A stretch of 64,000 nt of DNA from G965262015 sp965262015. Lineage in GTDB: Bacteria; Spirochaetota; Leptospiria; Turneriellales; CBDBES01. The notes below the pieces were generated by a model. The model ran no database searches, had not been told where the DNA came from, and saw nothing but the letters and a program-made list of their open reading frames with translations. This document shows positions 56,461 through 64,000 of this stretch, one piece after another; the stretch's first letter is position 1; each line of letters starts with the position of its first letter. A program made the position numbers and the translations under genes. Where the stretch lies: positions 868,001 to 932,000 of the forward strand of contig OZ253494.1 in the NCBI GenBank assembly GCA_965262015.1. The letters run 5' to 3'.

Positions 56461-59187
56461 ATGAATATAGAAAATACATCCTTCGCTTTTTTTGGTGATC
56501 CGACATCAAAACAAAAAACAGACTACAATAAAGCATGGCTAGGTGGTAAAGGTGCACATCTAACAGAAATGTCAGAATTAGACATTCCTGTGCCTCCTGG
56601 ATTTATAATCACCACAGACATATCTAGCTATTATTATGCACATGAAAACTCTTATCCAATTTTTTTTGCGAAGCAACTCAAACAACAAATAGCACATTTA
56701 GAGAAAGTAACCTCGAAAAAATTTGGTTCAAAAAAAAATCCCCTACTAGTCTCTGTACGATCAGGTGCACCTGTATCTATGCCAGGAATGATGGATACCA
56801 TTTTAAATTTAGGTCTAAATACAGTCACTATTGAAAGTATGATTCGAACCACAAATAATGCAACATTTGTATATGATTCTTATCGTCGTTTTATACAAAT
56901 GTTTGGCAATGTTGTAATGAAAGTTGATGGGAATAAATTTGAAACCATCATGGAAGACAAAAAAAAGCTGTATGGTGTCGAAAAAGATTCTGATTTAAAT
57001 GTTAAGCAACTAAAAGAGATCATAAAACTATTTAAACAATGTTACAAAAGAGAAACATCTAAAGATATCCCTGAAAATCCTATGGAACAGCTTCAGTATG
57101 CCATTGATGCTGTTTTTACATCATGGTACAATCCCCGTGCCGAAGCTTACCGCAAAATGTATCATATTAGTAGTGATATAGGTACAGCAGTAAATATACA
57201 ATCTATGGTGTTTGGTAATATGGGAGAGACAAGTGGTACAGGTGTGTTATTTACTCGTAACCCTGCCACAGGTAAAAAAAAGTTTTTTGGAGAATTTCTG
57301 TTAAATGCACAAGGTGAAGATGTGGTGGCAGGTATACGCACTCCAAGTCCCATAGAAGAATTAGCTGACACAATGCCTGATGTGTACAAGCAACTATCTG
57401 GTATTGGTGTTATGCTGGAAAAACATTACAAAGATATGCAAGACATTGAATTTACTATTGAAGAAGGTAAATTATATATCTTACAAACACGTAATGCAAA
57501 ACGTACGGCAATAGCCAGCCTACATATATTGTGTCGAATGCAAAAAGAAGGCCTCTTAAATAAACGAGATGTTATAAAGCGCATGGACCCTAATACTCTC
57601 CCTGCTTTATTGGCAAATATTTTTGATATAGAATCTAAGAAACTTGTTCTTACGCAAGGGCTACTACTAGCGAAAGGTCTTCCTGCTGGTCCTGGGGCAG
57701 CTACTGGTGCCATCGCTTTAAGTGTAGAAGAAGTAATTGAATTGAAAAAAAAAAATATACCAAGTATTTTAGTGCGTACAGAAACTTCACCTGAAGATAT
57801 TGCTGGTATGCACCTTGCTGAAGGTATTCTCACAGCGAGGGGTGGTATGACTAGTCATGCCGCTGTTATTGCACGAGGTATGAACAAACCTTGTATTGTT
57901 GGTTGTAAAGTATTACACATAGATACAAAAAAGAGACACATTACATTCCATATGCATGATAACTCCACCAAGACTATACCTGCAGAAGAACGTATTGCTT
58001 TAGATGGATTCACGGGTGAAGTTATTCATGCAGAACTCAAAGCACAAAAAAGTGAAATTGAGCAGGTAATTGTAGACAAAACCCTAGACATCAAACAATC
58101 AAAAATAGCTACTTCTTACAAAAAAGTTATGAAATGGGCACAACAGTATGCACAACTTATGGTGCGTACGAATGCCGATACTCCTAAAGACGCAGCTACA
58201 GCACGTTCTTATGGTGCACAAGGTATAGGTTTATGTCGTACAGAACATATGTTTTTTGGTGCTGATCGTATCTTGCTCATTCGCAAAGTTATTTTATCAG
58301 ATAACCCAGACATTTTATCCTATGCCCTAGACCAATTACATCTTTTACAAAAACAAGATTTTAAAGAGATACTAGAGATCATGCACGATCTACCTGTCAC
58401 AATCAGGCTCCTAGACCCTCCGTTACATGAATTTTTACCACATGACAACAAAGCCATTGCACTCTTGGCTAATGAGTTAAAAACAAGCATATCAACCGTG
58501 ACTAGTAAAATACAGAGCCTACAAGAATCTAACCCTATGCTAGGACATCGTGGATGCAGGTTAGGCATTACGCATCCCGATATTACTGTGATGCAAACAA
58601 AAGCCATTATAGAGGCTACCTGTGAATTAAAACAACAGGGTATTATAGCCTTACCAGAAATTATGATACCACTTGTAGGCCATCATAAAGAATTCCAAGA
58701 TCAGGCTAACATCGTCCATACAATAGCCGATAAAACACAAAAAGAGATGGGCATCAAAATTGAATATAAGATAGGTACCATGATTGAAGTTCCACGTGCT
58801 GCCATAACAGCAAATAAGATTGCTAAAAAAGCGGACTTTTTTAGTTTTGGTACTAATGATCTTACACAGATGGGTTCTGGTTTTTCACGAGATGACTGTC
58901 AGTCCTTCTTACCATTATATATTCAGAAACAAATATACCAACATAATCCATTTGAGGTCTTAGATACGAAGGGGATAGGTAAGCTGATAAAACTGGCTAT
59001 TAAATTAGGTAGGAAGAAAAAATCCTATCTTAAAATAGGTGTCTGTGGTGAACATGGTGGAGATCCATCTTCTATCCAATTCTTCAATAAACAACAAATA
59101 GACTACATCTCATGTAGCCCATATAGAGTGTCTATTGCTATCTTATCAGCCGCACAAGCACATCTAAAGCAGAAGAAAAACAAATAA
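56461..59187 (+). CDS. ppdK: Pyruvate, phosphate dikinase
   Basis: PpdK interconverts pyruvate plus ATP and phosphate with phosphoenolpyruvate, AMP and PPi. The 908 residues are the usual length. The nucleotide part has GGKGAHLTEMSELDIPVPPGF and VRSGAPVSMPGMMDTILNLG. The central domain has the phospho-His site GGMTSHAAVIARGMNKPC, and the PEP part has GCRLGITHP and SFGTNDLTQM, with CGEHGGDPSS near the end. It probably helps glycolysis or gluconeogenesis with PPi. Confidence 0.97.
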   Translation: MNIENTSFAFFGDPTSKQKTDYNKAWLGGKGAHLTEMSELDIPVPPGFIITTDISSYYYAHENSYPIFFAKQLKQQIAHLEKVTSKKFGSKKNPLLVSVRSGAPVSMPGMMDTILNLGLNTVTIESMIRTTNNATFVYDSYRRFIQMFGNVVMKVDGNKFETIMEDKKKLYGVEKDSDLNVKQLKEIIKLFKQCYKRETSKDIPENPMEQLQYAIDAVFTSWYNPRAEAYRKMYHISSDIGTAVNIQSMVFGNMGETSGTGVLFTRNPATGKKKFFGEFLLNAQGEDVVAGIRTPSPIEELADTMPDVYKQLSGIGVMLEKHYKDMQDIEFTIEEGKLYILQTRNAKRTAIASLHILCRMQKEGLLNKRDVIKRMDPNTLPALLANIFDIESKKLVLTQGLLLAKGLPAGPGAATGAIALSVEEVIELKKKNIPSILVRTETSPEDIAGMHLAEGILTARGGMTSHAAVIARGMNKPCIVGCKVLHIDTKKRHITFHMHDNSTKTIPAEERIALDGFTGEVIHAELKAQKSEIEQVIVDKTLDIKQSKIATSYKKVMKWAQQYAQLMVRTNADTPKDAATARSYGAQGIGLCRTEHMFFGADRILLIRKVILSDNPDILSYALDQLHLLQKQDFKEILEIMHDLPVTIRLLDPPLHEFLPHDNKAIALLANELKTSISTVTSKIQSLQESNPMLGHRGCRLGITHPDITVMQTKAIIEATCELKQQGIIALPEIMIPLVGHHKEFQDQANIVHTIADKTQKEMGIKIEYKIGTMIEVPRAAITANKIAKKADFFSFGTNDLTQMGSGFSRDDCQSFLPLYIQKQIYQHNPFEVLDTKGIGKLIKLAIKLGRKKKSYLKIGVCGEHGGDPSSIQFFNKQQIDYISCSPYRVSIAILSAAQAHLKQKKNK

Positions 59188-59399
59188 TAATAGATTTTTT
59201 TCTTCTAAGTAAGTTGTATAAACTAAAACACTCTTTTAGTATTGCAAATACTTTATAGCAATTGAAATGTGAGGTTTGTATTATTTAGCTGGATGATGTA
59301 CTACCCATGGAACATTGTATGCATAAATCAAATTTATAGAGATTAATAATATATTGCCTATGCATACACTGGGACATGGCAATCGTCTTATCAATAGCA

Positions 59400-59490
59400 T
59401 TTAATAAAGCACATTAGGTATTAGGTTACTCAGGGAGTAAATAATGAGCTTATTATTCAAACTAATTTTCGCACTCCGAGATGGAAGATA
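59400..59490 (-). mobile_element. Left-end remnant of ISa in the gap before exbB
   Basis: TTAGGTATTAGGTTACTC.GGGAGTAAATAATGAGCTTATTATTCAAAC and the GCGCACTCC-like end match the start of ISa in reverse (complement of 16931-16985) and the copy at 28793. The rest of 59188-59590 shows no gene; the exbB ribosome binding site (GGAGGT) is at its end. Confidence 0.75.
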
Positions 59491-59590
59491 GCCTTATCAC
59501 ATGAACGAATGCTATTTGTATTGACATTATGATACAGCTATGGCAGATTATTTACCATAGCTATTTCTTGTAGTTTGGAGGTCGTACATT

Positions 59591-60388
59591 ATGCAAAGAA
59601 TATATCTTGTGATACTTCTATCTTCTATATTACAATTAACGTTAGGATTACCAGAAGGTAATCTGTATGCTGTAGACAATAATATTTCTTCGTCTGTGAT
59701 AAATCAAAAAGATAAACAATTAAGTACAGATCCGACTGCTTCATCTATATCCAAAGTAGATGCTACCCAAGAGGAAGAGACTCTCGCCAATACAATTGAA
59801 GAAGAAAGAGAAGTAATTAAGGTGGAGTCAAGTAATGTATATGACGCTATAAAAGAGGGTGGAGTTGTTATGATACCTCTGGTATTTTTGTTCTTGGCTT
59901 CTTTAACACTTATTATTGAAAGATGTCTAACCTATACTCAAAAAAAACAATGGAACATCCATGCATTTATCCAAATATTGAACAAAAAATCTCAGTGCAT
60001 TAATGGTATGATGTACAAAGAGGCCTTGGAAGAAGAATTACATAGTGATGCCCAAGCCTATGTTCATAGTATGGGGAAAGGCCTAGACCTATTGAGTGGA
60101 ATCGGGAATATAGCACCTCTAATGGGATTTTTAGGAACAGTATTAGGCATGATTGATGCTTTTTCTGCGATTGCAACATCAACTAATGTAAATGCTAAAA
60201 TAGTTGCAGAAGGTATTAAAGAAGCCTTGGTAACCACTGCAGGAGGTCTGGTGGTGGCAGTGCCCACATTGGTAGCTTACTATATATTTATGTATATTAT
60301 TAACAATTCTGCTGTGCAATTAGAAGATGTTATTAAGCAACTTTGTAGTGGGCAGAAAACGATCTTAGATGTAGCAAGTTCTAAATAA
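59591..60388 (+). CDS. exbB: ExbB/MotA/TolQ-type proton-channel protein
   Basis: The 265-residue protein has a signal peptide and about 60 polar residues before the first membrane helix (VVMIPLVFLFLASLTLIIERCLTY). Next come a cytoplasmic part and the conserved pair of helices with GIGNIAPLMGFLGTVLGMIDAF and EGIKEALVTTAGGLVVAVPTLVAYYIF. It forms the channel that energises TonB. The extended N terminus is typical of some bacterial ExbB forms. It is followed by two exbD genes. Confidence 0.9.
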   Translation: MQRIYLVILLSSILQLTLGLPEGNLYAVDNNISSSVINQKDKQLSTDPTASSISKVDATQEEETLANTIEEEREVIKVESSNVYDAIKEGGVVMIPLVFLFLASLTLIIERCLTYTQKKQWNIHAFIQILNKKSQCINGMMYKEALEEELHSDAQAYVHSMGKGLDLLSGIGNIAPLMGFLGTVLGMIDAFSAIATSTNVNAKIVAEGIKEALVTTAGGLVVAVPTLVAYYIFMYIINNSAVQLEDVIKQLCSGQKTILDVASSK

Positions 60389-60407
60389 TAAATTTGTCTA
60401 GTATATT

Positions 60408-60869
60408 ATGATAACTTCTCTACAACCTAATGGGCTGGTATGGTATATTTTTAAGAAGTTGAAGAGATCTAAGGACGTATCTTCTCTATCGGTTATTTCA
60501 ACAGGAGATTCTTCTTCTATGGCGGATGTGGCTTTTTTATTACTTATTTTTTTTATTGTAACTAGCTCATTTTTATTACCACAGGGTTTTTTTCTTAAAT
60601 TACCTTCAGATTTATCTAAACCCATTGTAGTAAAAAAGAAATATATTATTGATGTTTATCCCGAAAACAATGGAGCTTATCTCATTAATAAAATGGTCTA
60701 TGATGCAGATAAATTCAAGGACTTTCTGGTAAATAAATTGAAAGAAACTCCAGAAACTATTATGGTGGTGCATGTTAAAAAAGATATCTTTTATTATCGT
60801 TTTACAGACACTTTGCAGATTGCTAGAGAATCTAGATTAACTCGTATTTCTCTTAAAGAGATAGAGTAG
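60408..60869 (+). CDS. exbD: ExbD-type protein, first copy
   Basis: The 153-residue protein has a cytoplasmic N terminus and one membrane helix with the proton-carrying Asp in SMADVAFLLLIFFIVTSSF. A periplasmic domain follows. It starts 20 bases after exbB. Confidence 0.88.
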   Translation: MITSLQPNGLVWYIFKKLKRSKDVSSLSVISTGDSSSMADVAFLLLIFFIVTSSFLLPQGFFLKLPSDLSKPIVVKKKYIIDVYPENNGAYLINKMVYDADKFKDFLVNKLKETPETIMVVHVKKDIFYYRFTDTLQIARESRLTRISLKEIE

Positions 60870-60875
60870 AAACTT

Positions 60876-61274
60876 ATGGCTAAATTATTAGTCAAAAAAG
60901 GGGGCAATGCAATTTCTATAACTGCTACTATGGCAGATATAGCCCTTTTACTTTTAGTATTTTTTATGACAACTACCAGTATGAGTAACCAAAAACTAGC
61001 TAAAATTGATCTACCTTTTGGTAATGCTGATAGTATTGATCAAAATCATATTTACGTGGGTATTGATCAATATCAAAAAATTTATTTAAATAATGAAGAA
61101 ATATCCTTAGATGAGCTCAGGGATTTTTTATCTAATGGTGCGAATACGTTGGATAAAAAAATAGTTATTATGGGAGATCGTAATTTACCTTTTGGCAAGC
61201 TTTCTGACTTACTGAATGTAACAAAATCTCTTGATCTTTTAGATATAGTTTTTATAGTAAAAACTATGGAATAA
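60876..61274 (+). CDS. exbD: ExbD-type protein, second copy
   Basis: The 132-residue protein has the same plan: NAISITATMADIALLLLVFFMTTTSM with the conserved Asp, and a C-terminal periplasmic part (DLLNVTKSLDLLDIVFIVKT). It follows the first copy by 6 bases. Two different ExbD proteins with one ExbB occur in several bacterial groups. Confidence 0.9.
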   Translation: MAKLLVKKGGNAISITATMADIALLLLVFFMTTTSMSNQKLAKIDLPFGNADSIDQNHIYVGIDQYQKIYLNNEEISLDELRDFLSNGANTLDKKIVIMGDRNLPFGKLSDLLNVTKSLDLLDIVFIVKTME

Positions 61275-61299
61275 TTGATGAAACGTTACCTCATGTTTT

Positions 61300-62090
61300 T
61301 TAATAAGACGGTTTTTTTTTGAGGTAGGATAATTTCCATCAAGATAAAGTGAGGCATATAAGAAACTCATATTAAATACACCACCGAAGTCTTGTACGTT
61401 TTCTTTCGTGGTAATATCAATTATATCGCTATATGCCTAGGCGTACTTAGCTGAATAACCAGAAGACAATATATCAAATGATTCTATGCTATCATTTGAC
61501 AAAATAAAATATGTACTTCCTTCCCCCCAAATGTTGTGGATACGATACCGGGATATCATCCACAAAGTATTTGTTACCTTGAAATTTAGCTCCTCGAAAA
61601 ATGAATAGCTCTAAAAACCGTTATTGTTTCTTCCAATTTCTGGTAATGTTGATACCGAAGACAAAGGGTACATTTTTTATTTTTTCTACTGTTAACGATT
61701 TTTTACTAGCATATGGAAACCCTGTCCACCAAATATGTGCAAAACCACCTTTGATTTTTTGGACTTCTGATAAAAAGATTATTTCGGTTTCTAAATTATT
61801 TAGCGTCACAAATGTTCTTGTTTTAGTGATGCCTATGCCTGATAATATCAGATCTATCTGATATCTGTCATACTCACATTGAATAAAACACTTACCACTT
61901 TCATCAAAATAAATTATTTTCTTTAGCTCAGGAATTGAAATAGTAACAGGCAAATTGTAAGGAGTTTTACTGTTTTTTCTAATATCTGTCCTTTGAGTGT
62001 ATTATTTATAGAGAAGATAGTGGTAGATGATAAAATAAGAACAAAAAATGAGTTAAGGATTATTTTATTTATTATGCTATACTCAATCAC
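61300..62090 (-). pseudogene. Decayed surface-protein gene
   Basis: Reading the minus strand from a GTG at 62090 gives a signal-like start (IINKIILNSFFVLILSSTTIFS). It goes on as GQILEKTVK and, after a shift in an A-run near 61970, as TPYNLPVTISIPELKKIIYF to WKKQ. Then comes an in-frame TAA (61621) with the same frame going on as RFLELFIFRGAKFQGNKYFVDD. A shift near 61500 leads to NDSIESFDILSSGYSAKYA, another stop, and AYSDIIDITTKENVQDFGG down to about 61300. At least two frameshifts and two stops are needed, so it is dead. Its style resembles the putative surface proteins at 1 and 28.5 kb. Confidence 0.6.
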
Positions 62091-62300
62091 GAAATACAAT
62101 ATAATTATTTTTTATAAAAAACCTTGGGATGAAGCGAATACCCAAAACATTTTTTAGCGAGTAGCTTAATACTTAAACTCCTATGTATACCACTTTGTAA
62201 ATTAAGGGGCTATTCTGTACAATCAGAAAATTAGTATATACCATTGATTGATTTTATCTCAGGTAAGACAGCAGACTTTACTATATCTATTCTCTCAAAT
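62091..62300. other. Intergenic region without visible features
   Basis: I see no gene, tRNA or clear terminator here. The gene to the right (epmA) is minus-strand and ends at 62301. Confidence 0.5.
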
Positions 62301-63278
62301 TTATCCTATAAAAAAATTCTTTATATCAGGTATCCCATACATACCCATGAGCAAGCGTTCAATCCCTAACGCCATGCCAGCATAACCTTCTAAATCAGAA
62401 ATGACATGCAATAACATATCATCTATGCGATGAGGGGCTTGGCGATCAATGTGACGAATAAAATTATTATAAGCTAACAATGTTGTTAACTCTTGACTAT
62501 CATATAGCTCCTGATAACCATTAGCAATTTCTATACCTTTCACATAACATTCTATTCTCTGTGACCAACCTTGTGTATTAATGCATGACATACCTTGTAA
62601 AAAATAAGGAAAGTCATAAACAAAGCAGATATCCTTAGAGCGAAGATAGGGAATAATACAATTTTCAAAAAGTAAATCAAAATAGGCTATTTTATACCAT
62701 TCCTCAGCTCCATCAGAATGAACATCCAAAGACGTAGATAAAAATACCTTATTTTGTTTTGCTAATATAGCGTACTCATCAAAAGAAGTATTAGCATCCA
62801 AAGAGAAAGAGAAAACTATACTAAATAAATCTTGTACAGATAATATATTTACATCCGATAAATTAATAATTTCAGTTGGTTCACGATGATATTCTAGTTG
62901 TTGTAATAGTTTTTTTATCAAAGCAACTATGCGATCAGCAAGATCTAGATAGTTAAAATCTTTCTCGTACCATTCCAACATGGTAAACTCTAGAGCATGA
63001 TAGTTACTAGTAGGTTCATCACGAAATGCACTTGTAATTTCAAAAATACCCTTACTAGCTTGATAATATAAAACAAGAAGTTTTTTTAAAGCGAATTCTG
63101 GAGATGTCCTTAAATACCATCCCTGCCGTTCAAGAGTAGGGAAATACACATGCGGTGGATTTAAAAAAGGTTCAATACCAGATATACGACTTAAAGACCC
63201 CGTATATACTTCATTTAAAGAGAGTTCTAATAAATAGGAACGAATTAAACTAATAGCTTCATTTCTTAATCGAATCAT
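62301..63278 (-). CDS. epmA: EF-P lysine lysyltransferase EpmA (LysRS-like)
   Basis: EpmA attaches beta-lysine to elongation factor P. The 325-residue protein is a LysRS catalytic domain alone, without the anticodon-binding part. Sequences LRTSPEFALKKLL, ITSAFRDEPTSNYHALEFTMLEWYE, EIANGYQEL and GMALGIERLLMG show the class II active site. It overlaps the glycosidase gene end by 20 bases and is likely cotranscribed. epmB and efp are not in this window. Confidence 0.92.
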   Translation of the reverse strand: MIRLRNEAISLIRSYLLELSLNEVYTGSLSRISGIEPFLNPPHVYFPTLERQGWYLRTSPEFALKKLLVLYYQASKGIFEITSAFRDEPTSNYHALEFTMLEWYEKDFNYLDLADRIVALIKKLLQQLEYHREPTEIINLSDVNILSVQDLFSIVFSFSLDANTSFDEYAILAKQNKVFLSTSLDVHSDGAEEWYKIAYFDLLFENCIIPYLRSKDICFVYDFPYFLQGMSCINTQGWSQRIECYVKGIEIANGYQELYDSQELTTLLAYNNFIRHIDRQAPHRIDDMLLHVISDLEGYAGMALGIERLLMGMYGIPDIKNFFIG

Positions 63279-64000
63279 GAGTTACGAAACAAAGATCAAA
63301 TCGCATAGATCGTTTACTAACTGACTGGGGCAGTTCAAAACTACTTACTAAACACAGGCGATTCTCTGAAGCTAGATATATTTTATTGGTAAGACACTCT
63401 TGACCTTCATAAATAACTTCTTGATATTCTGGAGGTATGCGGATATAAATTACTTTATCAAATTTATCCATCCTTAAATTCACATAAAGTTTTTTATTAT
63501 TGGACATTTGCTTTTCGTAGGCTTCCACGGTAAACTTACTACTCGTTAGAGGATCAATGAACTTATATGTAAACTTTTCTTTACTGGGATATATCTCTAT
63601 AGAAATATCGCCTTTTAAAGTAGCCTGACTATTCCGACCTACTTTTTGAGTTACTAATACACTACCCTCTTTTACAAAAAAAGGCACATATCCTGGCTCA
63701 ACATCAATAGAACGTACTGCATCCCCTTCAATTTTCAAATGAGTATTAAATTCATACCATGTTCCAGGTGGAAAATAAATAGGCTTCCGAATCAGAAAAG
63801 TCTCAAAAATAGGAGAACATAATATATTATCTCCCAGTAAAAATTGATTTTGGAATGCTAAAGTCATGGCAGCTGAACGGCATACCAAAAAAGGATACTG
63901 GTACCATATGGACCGTACCATTGGCACTCCCGTCTGTAAAGTTTCACGTAAAAGATTATGATAGTACGCTAACAAGAGATAACGTCTTTCTATACTCTTA
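63259..64000 (-). CDS. GH31-family glycosidase, 3' part only
   Basis: The frame runs in from the right edge (the first codons visible are SIERRY) and ends at 63259, so about 246 residues of the C terminus are seen. They match the end of GH31 alpha-glucosidases: RYLLLAYYHNLLRETLQTGVPMVRSIWYQYP in two motifs, FLLGDNILCSPIF, PIYFPPGTWYEF, then a beta-sandwich. The catalytic aspartates should lie further right, outside the window. It probably cuts alpha-linked glucose sugars. Confidence 0.85.
   Translation of the reverse strand, partial: KSIERRYLLLAYYHNLLRETLQTGVPMVRSIWYQYPFLVCRSAAMTLAFQNQFLLGDNILCSPIFETFLIRKPIYFPPGTWYEFNTHLKIEGDAVRSIDVEPGYVPFFVKEGSVLVTQKVGRNSQATLKGDISIEIYPSKEKFTYKFIDPLTSSKFTVEAYEKQMSNNKKLYVNLRMDKFDKVIYIRIPPEYQEVIYEGQECLTNKIYLASENRLCLVSSFELPQSVSKRSMRFDLCFVTHDSIKK

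Noticed and set aside
63940..63955. A parS-like sequence (AGTTTCACGTAAAAGA) matching 13 of 16 consensus bases
   Set aside because: It lies within the GH31 coding frame, is not palindromic and is 27 kb from parB. A genome-wide search for clustered perfect sites would be needed.

Overview
The window is AT-rich bacterial DNA with densely packed genes, interrupted by a few decayed, IS-rich patches. It probably comes from a host-associated spirochaete with a double membrane and flagella. The support is: an flhG gene with the conserved N-terminal DQAxxLR motif followed by two small membrane-protein genes in the order I know from spirochaete flagellar operons; an Mla lipid-transport set; TonB/ExbB/ExbD components; several large secreted TPR, helical or LamG-like proteins of a kind common in spirochaete periplasm; and a 23S-5S cluster without a linked 16S. 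The assignment is inference: I could not compare the 23S sequence with a database.

Left part (1-12.3 kb): the start of a putative surface lipoprotein gene with octamer repeats just after its start codon, serS, an unknown gene, an IS relic, then a four-gene metal-handling cassette (His/Cys-rich secreted protein, outer-membrane-barrel-like protein, HMA-type protein, MerT-like membrane protein). After it come tatD, a secreted helical protein, murB, a paraoxonase-like lactonase, and an 891-residue methyltransferase that looks like the C-terminal half of a Type ISP restriction-modification enzyme.

Middle part (12.3-34.9 kb): a TonB-like gene, then a minus-strand stable-RNA cluster read tRNA-Ile, tRNA-Ala, 23S, 5S, tRNA-Leu, tRNA-Gly with no 16S. 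Two IS30-like families (called ISa and ISb here) lie around it. Both are broken and both have left fragments elsewhere in the window. Between the fragments are an M16-like protein lacking the zinc motif, a TPR gene, glpX, a coaC-type decarboxylase, a glycerophosphodiesterase, pgi, a low-molecular-weight phosphatase, a surface-protein pseudogene with a G10 tract, and a lemA-ygcG-TPM group. A glutathione island follows: membrane-anchored glutaredoxin, BolA, CGFS glutaredoxin, gshA and gshB.

Right part (35-64 kb): rsmG-parA-parB with a CcmH-like gene, mlaE-mlaF-mlaD, rpiB, a LamG-like secreted protein, a minus-strand operon (BFD-like ferredoxin, TPR protein, kdsC, tyrA, ybaN-like), a metzincin lipoprotein, the flhG group, surE-TPR-metK-ribF-patatin, ppdK, exbB-exbD-exbD, a decayed surface-protein gene, epmA, and the end of a GH31 glycosidase running off the window.

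Together the genes suggest sugar-phosphate metabolism built on pgi, glpX, rpiB and ppdK, thiol and Fe-S redox control based on glutathione, and continuing genome erosion. The most unusual points are the truncated Type ISP enzyme next to an IS scar, the 16S-less rRNA cluster, the glutathione island, the metal cassette with its very strong internal hairpin, and a probable family of surface proteins showing repeat tracts and frameshifts.
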